NCBI GenBank assembly: GCA_021732385.1 | Contig: JAKFVA010000001.1 | Span: 1 to 64,000, forward strand | Length of the DNA: 64,000 bases | Direction of reading: 5' to 3' | Source: Burkholderiales bacterium | GTDB taxonomy: Bacteria > Pseudomonadota > Gammaproteobacteria > Burkholderiales > Burkholderiaceae_C | Part shown: positions 25,037-34,121 of the stretch, one piece after another | Layout of the letters: each line of letters opens with the position of its first letter | Numbering within the stretch: position 1 is the first letter of the stretch | Notes under the pieces: generated by a model | What the model saw: the letters and a program-made list of their open reading frames with translations, nothing else | Databases searched by the model: none | Told to the model about the DNA's origin: nothing | Translations under genes and position numbers: made by a program

Positions 25037-27931
25037 TCAACCGGCGCCGTAACCCGCCTTGCCCGCCGCCACGCCGCCCGCGGTCACCGCCACGGCGCAG
25101 TATTTGAATTCGGGGATTTTTCCCACCGGATCCAGCGCGGCATTGGTCAGCAGATTGGCCGCCGCCTCGTAATAGGCAAACGGAATAAAAACCGCGCCTT
25201 GCGGCGTGCCGTCGTCGCGCCGCGCCGTTAGGGCCACATGGCCACGGCGCGAAGCCACCGTAATCACATCGCCTGCCTGCACCCCCAGCGCCAGCAAATC
25301 AGCGCCGCACAGGCTGGCCGTGGCGGCCGGTTCAATCGCATCGAGCACGGCGGCGCGCCGCGTCATGCTGCCCGTGTGCCAATGCTCAAGCTGGCGGCCG
25401 GTAATCAGCACAAACGGAAAGGCCGCATCGGGCCGCTCATTGGCGGGAATGATGTCGGCGGGCACCAGATTGACGCGTCCACTGGGCGTGGCAAAGCTGT
25501 CGATAAACACGGTGGGCTGGCCCGGGTCGTCGGCACTCAGGCACGGGTAGGTGACGCTGGATTCGCGCTCCAACCGCTCCCAGGTGATGCCCTTGATGGC
25601 CGTGTGCATGGCGCGGCGCATTTCGTCGTAAATGGCCGCCACCCCAGCATGCTCGCCGGGGTAATTCCAATCCAAACCGACACGCCTTGCAATTTCTTGA
25701 ATGATCCACAAATCCGGCTTGGCGTTGCCCGGCGGGTCAATTGCCTGCTTGCCCAGTTGCACCATGCGGTCGGTGTTGCTGACGGTGCCGGTTTTTTCGG
25801 GCCAGGCGGTGGCGGGCAACACCACATCAGCCAGCCAGGCGGTCTCGGTCATGAAGATGTCTTGCACCACCAGGTGCTCCAGCGACGCCAGTGCGTGGCG
25901 GGCATGGTTCAGGTCAGGGTCGCTCATGGCGGGGTTCTCGCCCATCACATACATGCCGCGAATCTTGTGCGGGTCGCTGTCAGGGGCCAGGGCTTTGTGC
26001 ATGATTTCCACCACGGTGTAGCCGGGCTGGGCATCCAGCTTGGTGCCCCAGAAATCCTCAAACCAGGCGTGCGCAGCCGGGTCAGTAACGCGCTGGTAAT
26101 TGGGGAACATCATGGGAATCAGCCCGGCGTCGCTGGCGCCCTGCACATTGTTTTGGCCGCGCAGCGGGTGCAGGCCAGAGCCGGGTTTGCCAATCTGCCC
26201 GGTAACCGTGCACAGGGCAATCAGGCAGCGCGCGTTGTCGGTGCCGTGCACATGCTGGCTGATGCCCATGCCCCATAAAATCATCGCGCTCTTGGTGGTG
26301 GCAAATTCGCGTGCCACCTCGCGCAGGGTGGCAGCGGGGATGCCGCAGATGGGGGCCATGGCCTCGGGGCTGTAGCCCTGCACATTGGCCTTGAGCGCCT
26401 CAAAGTTGCTGGCCCGCTCGCGCACAAAGGCTTCGTTCACCAGGCCTTCTTCAATCACGGTGTAAATCAGTGCGTTGAGCATGGCCACGTCGGTGTCGGG
26501 CTTGAACTGCAAGGTGCGCCAGGCGTGTTTGCCGATGTCGGTAATTCGCGGATCAGCAAGGACGATTTTTGCGCCTTTTTTGACCGCGTTTTTCATCCAG
26601 GTGGCGGCCACCGGGTGATTCGCTGTGGGGTTGGAGCCAATCACAAAAATCAGCCCGGCGTGCTCCACATCATTGACCTGGTTGCTCACCGCGCCCGAGC
26701 CCACGCCCTCCAGCAGCGCCGCCACGCTAGACGCATGGCACAGGCGCGTGCAATGGTCTACGTTGTTGCTGCCAAACCCCGTGCGCACCAGCTTTTGGAA
26801 CAAGTAGGCCTCTTCGTTGCTGCCTTTGGCCGAGCCAAAACCGGCCAGCGATTTGGGGCCGTGCGTATCGCGCAGCGCCTTGAGCGTGCCGCCCGTCAAC
26901 GCCAGTGCCTCCTCCCAGGTGGCTTCGCGGAACACAGCACTCCAGTCCGCCGTGTTGCGGTTCAGGTGGTTCAGTGCCTCGGGGTCTTTGGCAGCGCCCG
27001 CTTTGCGAATCAGCGGCTGGGTCAGGCGCTGCGGGCTGTGCGCATAGTCAAAACCAAAGCGGCCTTTGACGCACAGACGCGAATGGTTGGCGGGGCCGTC
27101 GCGGCCGTCAACGCTGACAATCTGGTTGTCTTTGACGTTGTAAGTCAGCAGGCAACCCACACCGCAAAATGGGCAGACTGAATCGACTTTTTTGTCAACG
27201 ACCTGCGAGCCAATTTGCGTTTTGGGCATGAGCGCGCCGGTGGGGCAGGCCTGCACGCATTCACCGCAAGCCACGCAGGTGGACTCGCCCATGGCGTCAT
27301 GCAAGTCAAACACAATGGCGCTGTGCGAGCCGCGCATGGCGTAGCCAATTACGTCGTTGACTTGCTCTTCGCGGCAGGCGCGCACGCAGCGGTTGCACTG
27401 AATGCAGGCATCCAGATTCACCGCCATCGCCGGGTGGCTCATATCGGCTGGCGGTTGCTCGCGCCGCAGGGCCTTGAGTTCAGGGCGCACCTGCACCTGC
27501 ATGCGGCTGGCCCAATCGCTCAACTCACCGTGCTGACCGCCATGCGGGCTCACGCCGGTTTCAAGCGAATGCGCAGCGTCAGCGTCGTTCCACTTGTAGC
27601 CCGTATCGGGCATGTCCGAGAGCAGCATTTCCAGCACCATTTGCTGGCTCTTGACGGCGCGCGGGCTGCAGGCTTGCACCTGCATACCCGCCGTGGCACT
27701 GCGGCAGCAGCTGGGTGCCAGCGTCCGCTCGCCCTGGATTTCCACCACGCAAGCGCGGCAGTTGCCATCGGCACGCAGGCCTTCGCTGTAGCACAGGTGG
27801 GGGATGTCAACGCCGTGGCGCTTGGCGACATTCAAAATGCTCTCGCCCTCAAAGGCGGTGACGGTTTTACCGTCAAGGCTGAACTCGACGGTTTGCGGCA
27901 GGAGTTCGACTGTGCGGGTGGGGGCATTCAT
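25037..27931 (-). CDS. fdsA: NAD-dependent formate dehydrogenase alpha subunit
   Basis: This 964-residue cytoplasmic Mo/W formate dehydrogenase lacks a Tat signal. The start at 27931 gives MNAPTRTVELLPQTVEFSLD. Domains: N-terminal NuoG-like 2Fe-2S (C47, C58, C61, C75/76), a His/Cys cluster segment, two 4Fe-4S sites (CIQCNRCVRACREE and CVACGECVQACPTG), the proximal cluster CPFCGVGC, and the Mo active site CTRLCHASSVAALLEGVGS with catalytic Cys. A C-terminal dinucleotide-binding domain contains ITGRQLEHWHTGSMTRRAAV. Electrons pass to the fused diaphorase subunit upstream, whose stop overlaps this start (ATGA). Confidence 0.95.
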   Translation of the reverse strand: MNAPTRTVELLPQTVEFSLDGKTVTAFEGESILNVAKRHGVDIPHLCYSEGLRADGNCRACVVEIQGERTLAPSCCRSATAGMQVQACSPRAVKSQQMVLEMLLSDMPDTGYKWNDADAAHSLETGVSPHGGQHGELSDWASRMQVQVRPELKALRREQPPADMSHPAMAVNLDACIQCNRCVRACREEQVNDVIGYAMRGSHSAIVFDLHDAMGESTCVACGECVQACPTGALMPKTQIGSQVVDKKVDSVCPFCGVGCLLTYNVKDNQIVSVDGRDGPANHSRLCVKGRFGFDYAHSPQRLTQPLIRKAGAAKDPEALNHLNRNTADWSAVFREATWEEALALTGGTLKALRDTHGPKSLAGFGSAKGSNEEAYLFQKLVRTGFGSNNVDHCTRLCHASSVAALLEGVGSGAVSNQVNDVEHAGLIFVIGSNPTANHPVAATWMKNAVKKGAKIVLADPRITDIGKHAWRTLQFKPDTDVAMLNALIYTVIEEGLVNEAFVRERASNFEALKANVQGYSPEAMAPICGIPAATLREVAREFATTKSAMILWGMGISQHVHGTDNARCLIALCTVTGQIGKPGSGLHPLRGQNNVQGASDAGLIPMMFPNYQRVTDPAAHAWFEDFWGTKLDAQPGYTVVEIMHKALAPDSDPHKIRGMYVMGENPAMSDPDLNHARHALASLEHLVVQDIFMTETAWLADVVLPATAWPEKTGTVSNTDRMVQLGKQAIDPPGNAKPDLWIIQEIARRVGLDWNYPGEHAGVAAIYDEMRRAMHTAIKGITWERLERESSVTYPCLSADDPGQPTVFIDSFATPSGRVNLVPADIIPANERPDAAFPFVLITGRQLEHWHTGSMTRRAAVLDAIEPAATASLCGADLLALGVQAGDVITVASRRGHVALTARRDDGTPQGAVFIPFAYYEAAANLLTNAALDPVGKIPEFKYCAVAVTAGGVAAGKAGYGAG

Positions 27932-29679
27932 GCGGTGGCTCCAATCTCTTGCGGAAAATACTGCTGTACGCAGCGCACCGGATTGGGCGCAGCCTGACCC
28001 AAACCACAAATCGACGCATCAGTCATGACCTGGTTGAGGTCTTCCAGCGTGGCGTTGTCCCACACGGGTGCCTGCATCAGGGCCGCGGCCTTGGCGGTGC
28101 CCACACGGCAGGGCGTGCACTGGCCGCAGCTCTCGTGCTCAAAAAAGCGCATCACATTCAGTGCGGCATCACGCGCTTTGTCTTGATGGCCCAGCACAAT
28201 CACCGCGGCCGAGCCAATAAAACCGCCGTGCGGCTGCAAGGTGTCAAAGTCCAGCGGTGTGTCAGCCAGGCGGGCCGGGAAAATACCACCCGACGCGCCG
28301 CCAGGCAAGTAGGCGTAGAGCTGGTGGCCCGCTTGCATGCCGCCGCAAAATTCATCAATCAGCTCGCGCAGCGTGATACCCGCTGGTGCCAGCTTGACAC
28401 CCGGATTTTTCACCCGGCCACTGACGCTGAAACTGCGCAAGCCCGTGCGGCCATTGCGGCCCTGCCCGGTAAACCACTGCGGGCCTTTCTCGACAATTTC
28501 GCGCACCCAGTACAGCGTTTCAAAGTTGTGCTCCAGCGTGGGCCGGCCAAACAGACCCACCTGGGCAATATAGGGCGGGCGCATGCGCGGCTCACCACGT
28601 TTGCCTTCAATGCTTTCAATCATGGCGGATTCTTCGCCGCAGATATAAGCACCTGCACCACGGCGCAATTCGATATGCGGCAAGGGGCAAGGCGGGTTGG
28701 CTTGCAGTGCGGCAATTTCGCGCGCCAAAAGCTGGCGGCAGTCGTGGTATTCGTCGCGCAGGTAAATGTAGATGGCGCTGGTGCCCACCACCTGGGCGGC
28801 CACCAGCATGCCCTCCAGAAAGCGGTGCGGGTCACGCTCTAGATAGGTGCGGTCTTTGAAAGTGCCGGGCTCGCCCTCGTCAATGTTTACGGCCATCAGT
28901 TTGGGAGCGGGCTGCTCGCGAACTATGCGCCACTTGCGCCCGGCCGGAAAACCCGCGCCACCCAGGCCGCGCAGGCCAGCGTCTTCCATGATTTTCACAA
29001 TGGCTTCGGGGTCTTGCTCGCCATTCACCACGGCAGCAACCAGGGCATAGCCGCCGCCAGCGCGGTAGGCGCTGTACGTTATGTAATTCATGGCCTCAGT
29101 GGTTTGCGCTGGTGAGGGTTTGGCTGACGATTGCTTGACTGCTGCCACCAGTGTGTCCAGTGTTGCGTGGCCCACCGCCTGCTGGTTCACCTCGGCGGCG
29201 GGCGCTTGTTCGCAGCGGCCAATGCAGGGTACAGGCACGACCTCGACATCGGCGCCGCCCAACAGCGCAGGCAAACGCGCCAGCAAATCGCGGGCACCCG
29301 CCAGCTGGCAGCTCGGGCTGTCGCACACACGCACCCGCACTGCGGCTACGGGTGCATCCGCGGGCTGCACCTCAAAGTGGTGGTAGAAGGTGGCCACCTC
29401 GTAGACCTCGGCCATGGGCAGGTTCATCAGCTTGGCCAAGGCCACCAAATGCGGCTCGCGCAGGCAACGCGCGTCGTCATTGAGCAAATGCAGGTATTCA
29501 ATCAGCAAGTCACGCCGGTACCCGCTGGCAGGGCGTGGCCCCAGCAAGGCTTGCACATGCGCCAGCGCAGCGGCTTCAGGCTGACGGCCCTTGAGCTGGC
29601 TGCGCCGTTTGATACTTTGGCGCAAGCTCTCGGGGGTGCCAAGGGCAATGCTGACGGAGGGGGCTAGGGTCATATTCAT
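27928..29679 (-). CDS. fdsB: NAD-dependent formate dehydrogenase beta subunit, FdsG-FdsB fusion
   Basis: This 583-residue protein joins a NuoE/FdsG-like thioredoxin-fold domain to a NuoF/FdsB-like diaphorase. Residues about 1-185 contain the 2Fe-2S ligands C119, C124, C152 and C156 (VCDSPSCQLAG, PCIGRCEQAP). After a linker near 185-197 the NuoF part has GLRGLGGAGFPAGRKW (FMN/NADH loop), RGAGAYICGEESAMIESIEG and a C-terminal CGQCTPCRVG for a 4Fe-4S cluster. In Cupriavidus-type Fds these are separate proteins, while the fused form is known from Methylobacterium FDH1. It hands electrons from FdsA to NAD+. Confidence 0.93.
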   Translation of the reverse strand: MNMTLAPSVSIALGTPESLRQSIKRRSQLKGRQPEAAALAHVQALLGPRPASGYRRDLLIEYLHLLNDDARCLREPHLVALAKLMNLPMAEVYEVATFYHHFEVQPADAPVAAVRVRVCDSPSCQLAGARDLLARLPALLGGADVEVVPVPCIGRCEQAPAAEVNQQAVGHATLDTLVAAVKQSSAKPSPAQTTEAMNYITYSAYRAGGGYALVAAVVNGEQDPEAIVKIMEDAGLRGLGGAGFPAGRKWRIVREQPAPKLMAVNIDEGEPGTFKDRTYLERDPHRFLEGMLVAAQVVGTSAIYIYLRDEYHDCRQLLAREIAALQANPPCPLPHIELRRGAGAYICGEESAMIESIEGKRGEPRMRPPYIAQVGLFGRPTLEHNFETLYWVREIVEKGPQWFTGQGRNGRTGLRSFSVSGRVKNPGVKLAPAGITLRELIDEFCGGMQAGHQLYAYLPGGASGGIFPARLADTPLDFDTLQPHGGFIGSAAVIVLGHQDKARDAALNVMRFFEHESCGQCTPCRVGTAKAAALMQAPVWDNATLEDLNQVMTDASICGLGQAAPNPVRCVQQYFPQEIGATA

Positions 29680-29734
29680 TGCATGATGATGACGACGCCG
29701 CGCTGCGCCGTCAAATTGAATCGGCGTATGCGCT

Positions 29735-29751
29735 CATTCAACTATTGAATG
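29735..29751 (-). promoter_or_regulatory. Perfect palindrome, probable LysR site for fds
   Basis: CATTCAA-CTA-TTGAATG is a 17-bp perfect inverted repeat 56 bp upstream of the fdsB start and just after the LysR gene. It contains the T-N11-A spacing of LysR-type sites. It is the only strong dyad in the 95-bp gap, so it is a good candidate for control of the fds genes. Confidence 0.55.
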
Positions 29752-29774
29752 CGCCTGGCCGCGTGGCCACTCTG

Positions 29775-30773
29775 TTAGCGCGTCAAAGTACCACTGTGCC
29801 GCGCCAGTTCAGCGCGCCATGGCGCCTGGCCAACCAGCGCCAGTGCGGCCTGCAAAACGCGCGACGGCTCGGCTTGTGCCAGGGTAATAAAACCCATGGG
29901 GGTACTGACGGTGGGCTCGACCAGCGGCAAGGCCTGCAAGCCCCCATGCTCCAGGGCCTGGCCCTGAGCCACCGCCACCAAGGAACCAGGCAGCACGCTA
30001 CTCATTTGTCCTGCGGCCACCGCCAGCACCAGGCTCAAAATGGAATTGGTTTCCATCACCGGCACAACCGGCGAGCCGGCCTTGGCAAATGCGGCATCCA
30101 CAATGCTGCGGTGGTGCATTTCGGGCGTTAGCAGACACAGCGGCACCTGCGCGGCAGCCTGCCAGGTGGTGGCGGGCCCGAATGCAAGCGCCTTGCCGGG
30201 CAGCTTGCCACTTGCCAGCTCCGTGTGCGACTTGCGTTTTTCGGCGCGCGGCTTGCGCCGCAACAAAAAATAGTGCTCGCTGTATTGCACCTGCGCCGCA
30301 AACGGGCTGCCGCGCTTTTTTACGCGCTCGACAAAGCCCAACCCGATGTCAAGCGAAAAATTGGCCAGGCCGGCCTCAATTTCCGGCGAGCTCATGGAAC
30401 GCAGCACCGGCTTGATGCCCGGCTGCGCTGCCTGCAAAAGCGCGGCAAAGCGCGCGGCCATGGGCACGGCGGTAGGTACCACGCCCAGGCGCAGCACGCC
30501 TTGCGGCCGCGCCAAGGTGCTATGCAAATCCTGCGCCAGCAGCGCATGCTCATGCAGCATGCGCTGCGCGCTGGCCAGTACGCGTTCGCCCTCGGGCGTC
30601 AGGCCCGCGTAGGTGCGGCTGCGCTGCACGATGGTGATGCCAAATTCTTTTTCCAGCGCGCGCAGCGCGTTGGACAGCGCGGGCTGCGTGATGTGGCAAG
30701 CCTGCGCGGCGCGGGCAAAGTGCCGGTGCTCACTCAAGGCCACCAGGTAGCGCAGCGAGGCCAGCAGGTTCAT
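29775..30773 (-). CDS. LysR-type transcriptional regulator next to fds genes
   Basis: This 332-residue regulator has an N-terminal HTH at about residues 3-60 (LRYLVALSEHRHFARAAQAC, ITQPALSNALRALEKEFG) and a C-terminal effector domain starting at LRLGVVPTAVPMAARFAALL. The start MNLLASLRYL at 30773 is the standard family start; the longer frame upstream is an artefact overlapping apbC. It is in the same direction as fdsB, 95 bp upstream. By position it is the candidate regulator of soluble formate dehydrogenase (as FdsR in Cupriavidus); the effector is unknown. Confidence 0.88.
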   Translation of the reverse strand: MNLLASLRYLVALSEHRHFARAAQACHITQPALSNALRALEKEFGITIVQRSRTYAGLTPEGERVLASAQRMLHEHALLAQDLHSTLARPQGVLRLGVVPTAVPMAARFAALLQAAQPGIKPVLRSMSSPEIEAGLANFSLDIGLGFVERVKKRGSPFAAQVQYSEHYFLLRRKPRAEKRKSHTELASGKLPGKALAFGPATTWQAAAQVPLCLLTPEMHHRSIVDAAFAKAGSPVVPVMETNSILSLVLAVAAGQMSSVLPGSLVAVAQGQALEHGGLQALPLVEPTVSTPMGFITLAQAEPSRVLQAALALVGQAPWRAELARHSGTLTR

Positions 30774-30789
30774 CGCAGCCGGTTTGCCT

Positions 30790-31878
30790 CTAGGTATTTT
30801 TGGAAATACTGATGGTCGGGAATTTGCTGGAAAAGTCTTTCGACTTGGCCGCAATCTTGATCGCCACCTGGCGCGCCACCGCCTTGTAGATAGCGGCCAC
30901 CTCGCCATCAGGGTCTGCCACCACAGTGGGTTTGCCGCTGTCTGCGTGCAGGCGGATTTGCATGTTGAGCGGCAACGCGCCCAAATAATCCATCTTGTAT
31001 TCAGCTGCCATTTTTTTACCGCCATCGGCACCAAACACATGCTCGATATGGCCGCACTTGCTGCACACATGCACCGCCATGTTTTCCACAATGCCCAAAA
31101 TCGGCACGCCCACCTTCTCAAACATCTTGATGCCTTTTTTGGCGTCCAGCAGCGCAATGTCTTGCGGTGTGGTGACAATCACTGCGCCTGTCATGGGAAC
31201 ACGCTGAGAGAGGGTGAGCTGGATGTCGCCTGTGCCGGGCGGCATGTCCACAATCAAGTAGTCGAGGTCACGCCAGTTGGTCTGGCGCAAGAGCTGCTCC
31301 AGCGCCTGTGTGGCCATGGGGCCGCGCCAGATCATGGCTTCGTCTTGCGCCACCAAAAAGCCGATCGACATGACTTGCACGCCATAATTTTCCAGCGGGT
31401 CCATGGTCTTGCCGTCGCTGCTTTCGGGCCGACCCTCCACGCCCATCATCATGGGCTGGCTGGGGCCGTAAATGTCGGCGTCGAGCAAGCCCACCGATGC
31501 GCCTTCGGCGGCCAGGGCCAGGGCCAGATTCACGGCGGTCGTGCTCTTGCCTACGCCGCCCTTGCCCGAGGCCACCGCCACAATATTCTTGACATTGGGC
31601 AGCAGTTGCACGCCGCGCTGTGCGGCATGCGCCGCCACCTTCAAATGGAAATTGGCAGATACATTGCCCACCCCGGCAACGCCTTTGGCTGCGGCCACCA
31701 GCGCCTTGCGCAGCTGCGGGTACTGGCTTTTGGCGGGGTAGCCTAACTCCACATCAAAGGACACATCGGCGCCTTCGATACTGATGTTTTTGATGCTTTT
31801 GCTACTGACAAAGTCCTTGCCAGTCTGGGGGTCGGGGACGGATTGCAGGGCTTGCAGCAGTTGTTCTTTGGTGACCAT
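30790..31878 (-). CDS. apbC: Iron-sulfur cluster carrier ATPase ApbC/Mrp
   Basis: This 362-residue P-loop protein delivers Fe-S clusters to apoproteins, relevant here given the many Fe-S proteins nearby. It has an N-terminal MIP18/DUF59 domain (about 1-85), a deviant Walker [11 protein letters not shown] (residues 104-113), the switch regions [14 protein letters not shown] and [16 protein letters not shown], and the cluster-binding CxxC in [11 protein letters not shown]. It is divergent from metG across 83 bp, an arrangement also seen in enterobacteria. Confidence 0.95.
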   Translation of the reverse strand: MVTKEQLLQALQSVPDPQTGKDFVSSKSIKNISIEGADVSFDVELGYPAKSQYPQLRKALVAAAKGVAGVGNVSANFHLKVAAHAAQRGVQLLPNVKNIVAVASGKGGVGKSTTAVNLALALAAEGASVGLLDADIYGPSQPMMMGVEGRPESSDGKTMDPLENYGVQVMSIGFLVAQDEAMIWRGPMATQALEQLLRQTNWRDLDYLIVDMPPGTGDIQLTLSQRVPMTGAVIVTTPQDIALLDAKKGIKMFEKVGVPILGIVENMAVHVCSKCGHIEHVFGADGGKKMAAEYKMDYLGALPLNMQIRLHADSGKPTVVADPDGEVAAIYKAVARQVAIKIAAKSKDFSSKFPTISISKNT

Positions 31879-31961
31879 GGCGAAACGAGTGGGTGATTTG
31901 TGTGCAGCTTGGCAGTATAGGCAAGCTCCTAAAATGCCGGTTTACCCAAGATGCAAGCCCC

Positions 31962-34091
31962 ATGACCCGCCCGCGCAAACTCTTCGTCACCACCGCCCTG
32001 CCATATGCCAATGGCAAATTTCATATCGGCCACATCATGGAATACATCCAGGCTGACATCTGGGTGCGCTTTCAAAGGATGCAGGGCCACGAGGTGAACT
32101 TTGTTTGCGCCGATGACGCGCATGGCGCGCCCATCATGATTGCCGCCGAAAAGGCGGGCTTGACTCCGCAGCAGTTCGTGGCCGGCATTGCCGCAGGCAG
32201 GCCGCAATACCTCAACGGCTTTCACATTGCGTTTGACAACTGGCACTCCACCGACGCACCCGAAAACCATGCGCTGGCGCAGCAGATTTACCGCGACCTC
32301 AAAGCCAATGGCCTGATCGCCAGCAAAACCATAGCGCAGTTTTTCGATCCCGAAAAAGGCATGTTCCTGCCCGACCGCTACGTGCTGGGCCAATGCCCCA
32401 AGTGCCACACGCCCGACCAGTACGGCGATAACTGCGAGGCCTGCGGCGCGGTCTATGCGCCCACCGATTTGATAGCCCCGCGCTCGGCGTTGTCGGGCGC
32501 GACGCCGGTGCTGAAAAACGCCGAGCACTTTTTCTTTCGATTGTCTGACCCGCGCTGCGTGGCGTTTTTGGAAAGCTGGACGCAAGACGGCCGCCTGCAA
32601 CCCGAGGTGGCCAACAAGGTCAAGGAGTGGTTTTCCGTGCGCACCAACCCAGACGGCAGCACCAGCGAAGGCCTGGGCGACTGGGACATTTCCCGCGACG
32701 CGCCCTACTTTGGCATTGAAATTCCCGACGCGCCCGGCAAGTATTTTTATGTCTGGCTCGACGCGCCAGTGGGCTACCTGGCCGCGCTGAAGAACCTGCT
32801 GGACAAGCGCAGTGCCCAAGCCCAAGGCGAGTCCATTTCATTTGCAGACTACATGGCCCAGCCCGCTCTGGAGCAATACCATTTCATCGGCAAAGACATC
32901 GTCACTTTTCACACGCTGTTCTGGCCTGCCATGCTGCATTTCAGTGGCCGCAAGGTGCCTGACAAAATCTTCGTTCATGGCTTTTTGACCGTGAAAGAAG
33001 AAAAAATGAGCAAGAGCCGCGGCACCGGCCTGGACCCGCTCAAATACCTGGCGCTCGGCATGAACCCCGAGTGGTTGCGCTACTACCTGGCCACCAAGCT
33101 CAGCGGCAAAAACGAAGATATTGACTTCAACCCCAGCGACTTTATGGCGCGGGTCAACAGTGATCTGGTGGGCAAGTACATCAATATTGCAAGCAGGGCA
33201 GCCGGTTTTTTAAGCAAGCGTTTTGCCGGCCAGCTTACCCATGTCAAACCCGAGGGCGGCGCGGCATTAATGCACGTACTGCACGCTGCGGCCTTGCCAC
33301 TGGCGCAGTGCTACGAAGACCGCGAGTACGGCAAAGCTATGCGCGAGATCATGGTGCTGGCCGACCGCGTGAACGCCTACGTAGACGCCAACAAGCCGTG
33401 GGAACTGGCCAAAAATCCGCTGCACGAACAGCAACTGCACCAGGTTTGCTCGCTGCTGATCAACGCCTTTGCCGTGCTGACGCGCTATCTCGCCCCCGTG
33501 CTGCCGCAACTGGCGCAAGCGGTGCAAGGCTTTACCGGGCAGCGCATGACGCACTGGCAGGACCGCCAGGACGTCCAGTCAATCGCGCCTTACGAACACC
33601 TGATGCAGCGCGTTGATGAAGCCCAGCTTCTGGCCTTGTTTGAACCTGCCGCAGAGGCCGCAAAAGCCGCGCAAACGCCCGATGCCATTGAAAATTCAGC
33701 CAGTCAATTGCCGGGTGGCGAAGCCATCGCCCCCACCATCAGCATTGATGACTTCGCCAAAATCGACCTGCGTATTGCCAAAATCGTCAACTGCGAAGCG
33801 GTTGAAGGCTCCACCAAACTGCTGCGCCTGACGCTGGATGTGGGCGAGTCCGATGCGCACGGACGGCTGCTCACGCGCAACGTGTTCAGCGGTATCGCCA
33901 GCGCCTACACGCCCGAAGACTTGATTGGCCAGCTCACCGTGATGGTGGCCAATCTGGCGCCGCGCAAGATGAAGTTTGGCCTGTCCGAGGGCATGGTGCT
34001 GGCCGCCAGCCATGCCGATGACAAGGCACAACCCGGCATCTACATCCTGAAACCCTGGCCTGGGGCGCAGCCGGGTATGCGTATTCATTGA
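31962..34091 (+). CDS. metG: Methionyl-tRNA synthetase
   Basis: This 709-residue class I synthetase has the HIGH motif at residues 21-24 ([19 protein letters not shown]), a zinc-binding knuckle ([18 protein letters not shown]), KMSKS at 348-352 ([14 protein letters not shown]), an anticodon-binding helical domain, and the C-terminal tRNA-binding dimerisation domain ([20 protein letters not shown] onward). The start [18 protein letters not shown] matches the family; upstream in-frame codons are not conserved-looking. It is convergent with the GGDEF protein gene with only 30 bp between. Confidence 0.97.
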   Translation: MTRPRKLFVTTALPYANGKFHIGHIMEYIQADIWVRFQRMQGHEVNFVCADDAHGAPIMIAAEKAGLTPQQFVAGIAAGRPQYLNGFHIAFDNWHSTDAPENHALAQQIYRDLKANGLIASKTIAQFFDPEKGMFLPDRYVLGQCPKCHTPDQYGDNCEACGAVYAPTDLIAPRSALSGATPVLKNAEHFFFRLSDPRCVAFLESWTQDGRLQPEVANKVKEWFSVRTNPDGSTSEGLGDWDISRDAPYFGIEIPDAPGKYFYVWLDAPVGYLAALKNLLDKRSAQAQGESISFADYMAQPALEQYHFIGKDIVTFHTLFWPAMLHFSGRKVPDKIFVHGFLTVKEEKMSKSRGTGLDPLKYLALGMNPEWLRYYLATKLSGKNEDIDFNPSDFMARVNSDLVGKYINIASRAAGFLSKRFAGQLTHVKPEGGAALMHVLHAAALPLAQCYEDREYGKAMREIMVLADRVNAYVDANKPWELAKNPLHEQQLHQVCSLLINAFAVLTRYLAPVLPQLAQAVQGFTGQRMTHWQDRQDVQSIAPYEHLMQRVDEAQLLALFEPAAEAAKAAQTPDAIENSASQLPGGEAIAPTISIDDFAKIDLRIAKIVNCEAVEGSTKLLRLTLDVGESDAHGRLLTRNVFSGIASAYTPEDLIGQLTVMVANLAPRKMKFGLSEGMVLAASHADDKAQPGIYILKPWPGAQPGMRIH

Positions 34092-34121
34092 GCCAGCGGC
34101 ACCTGGCTAGCCACCAGCCCG

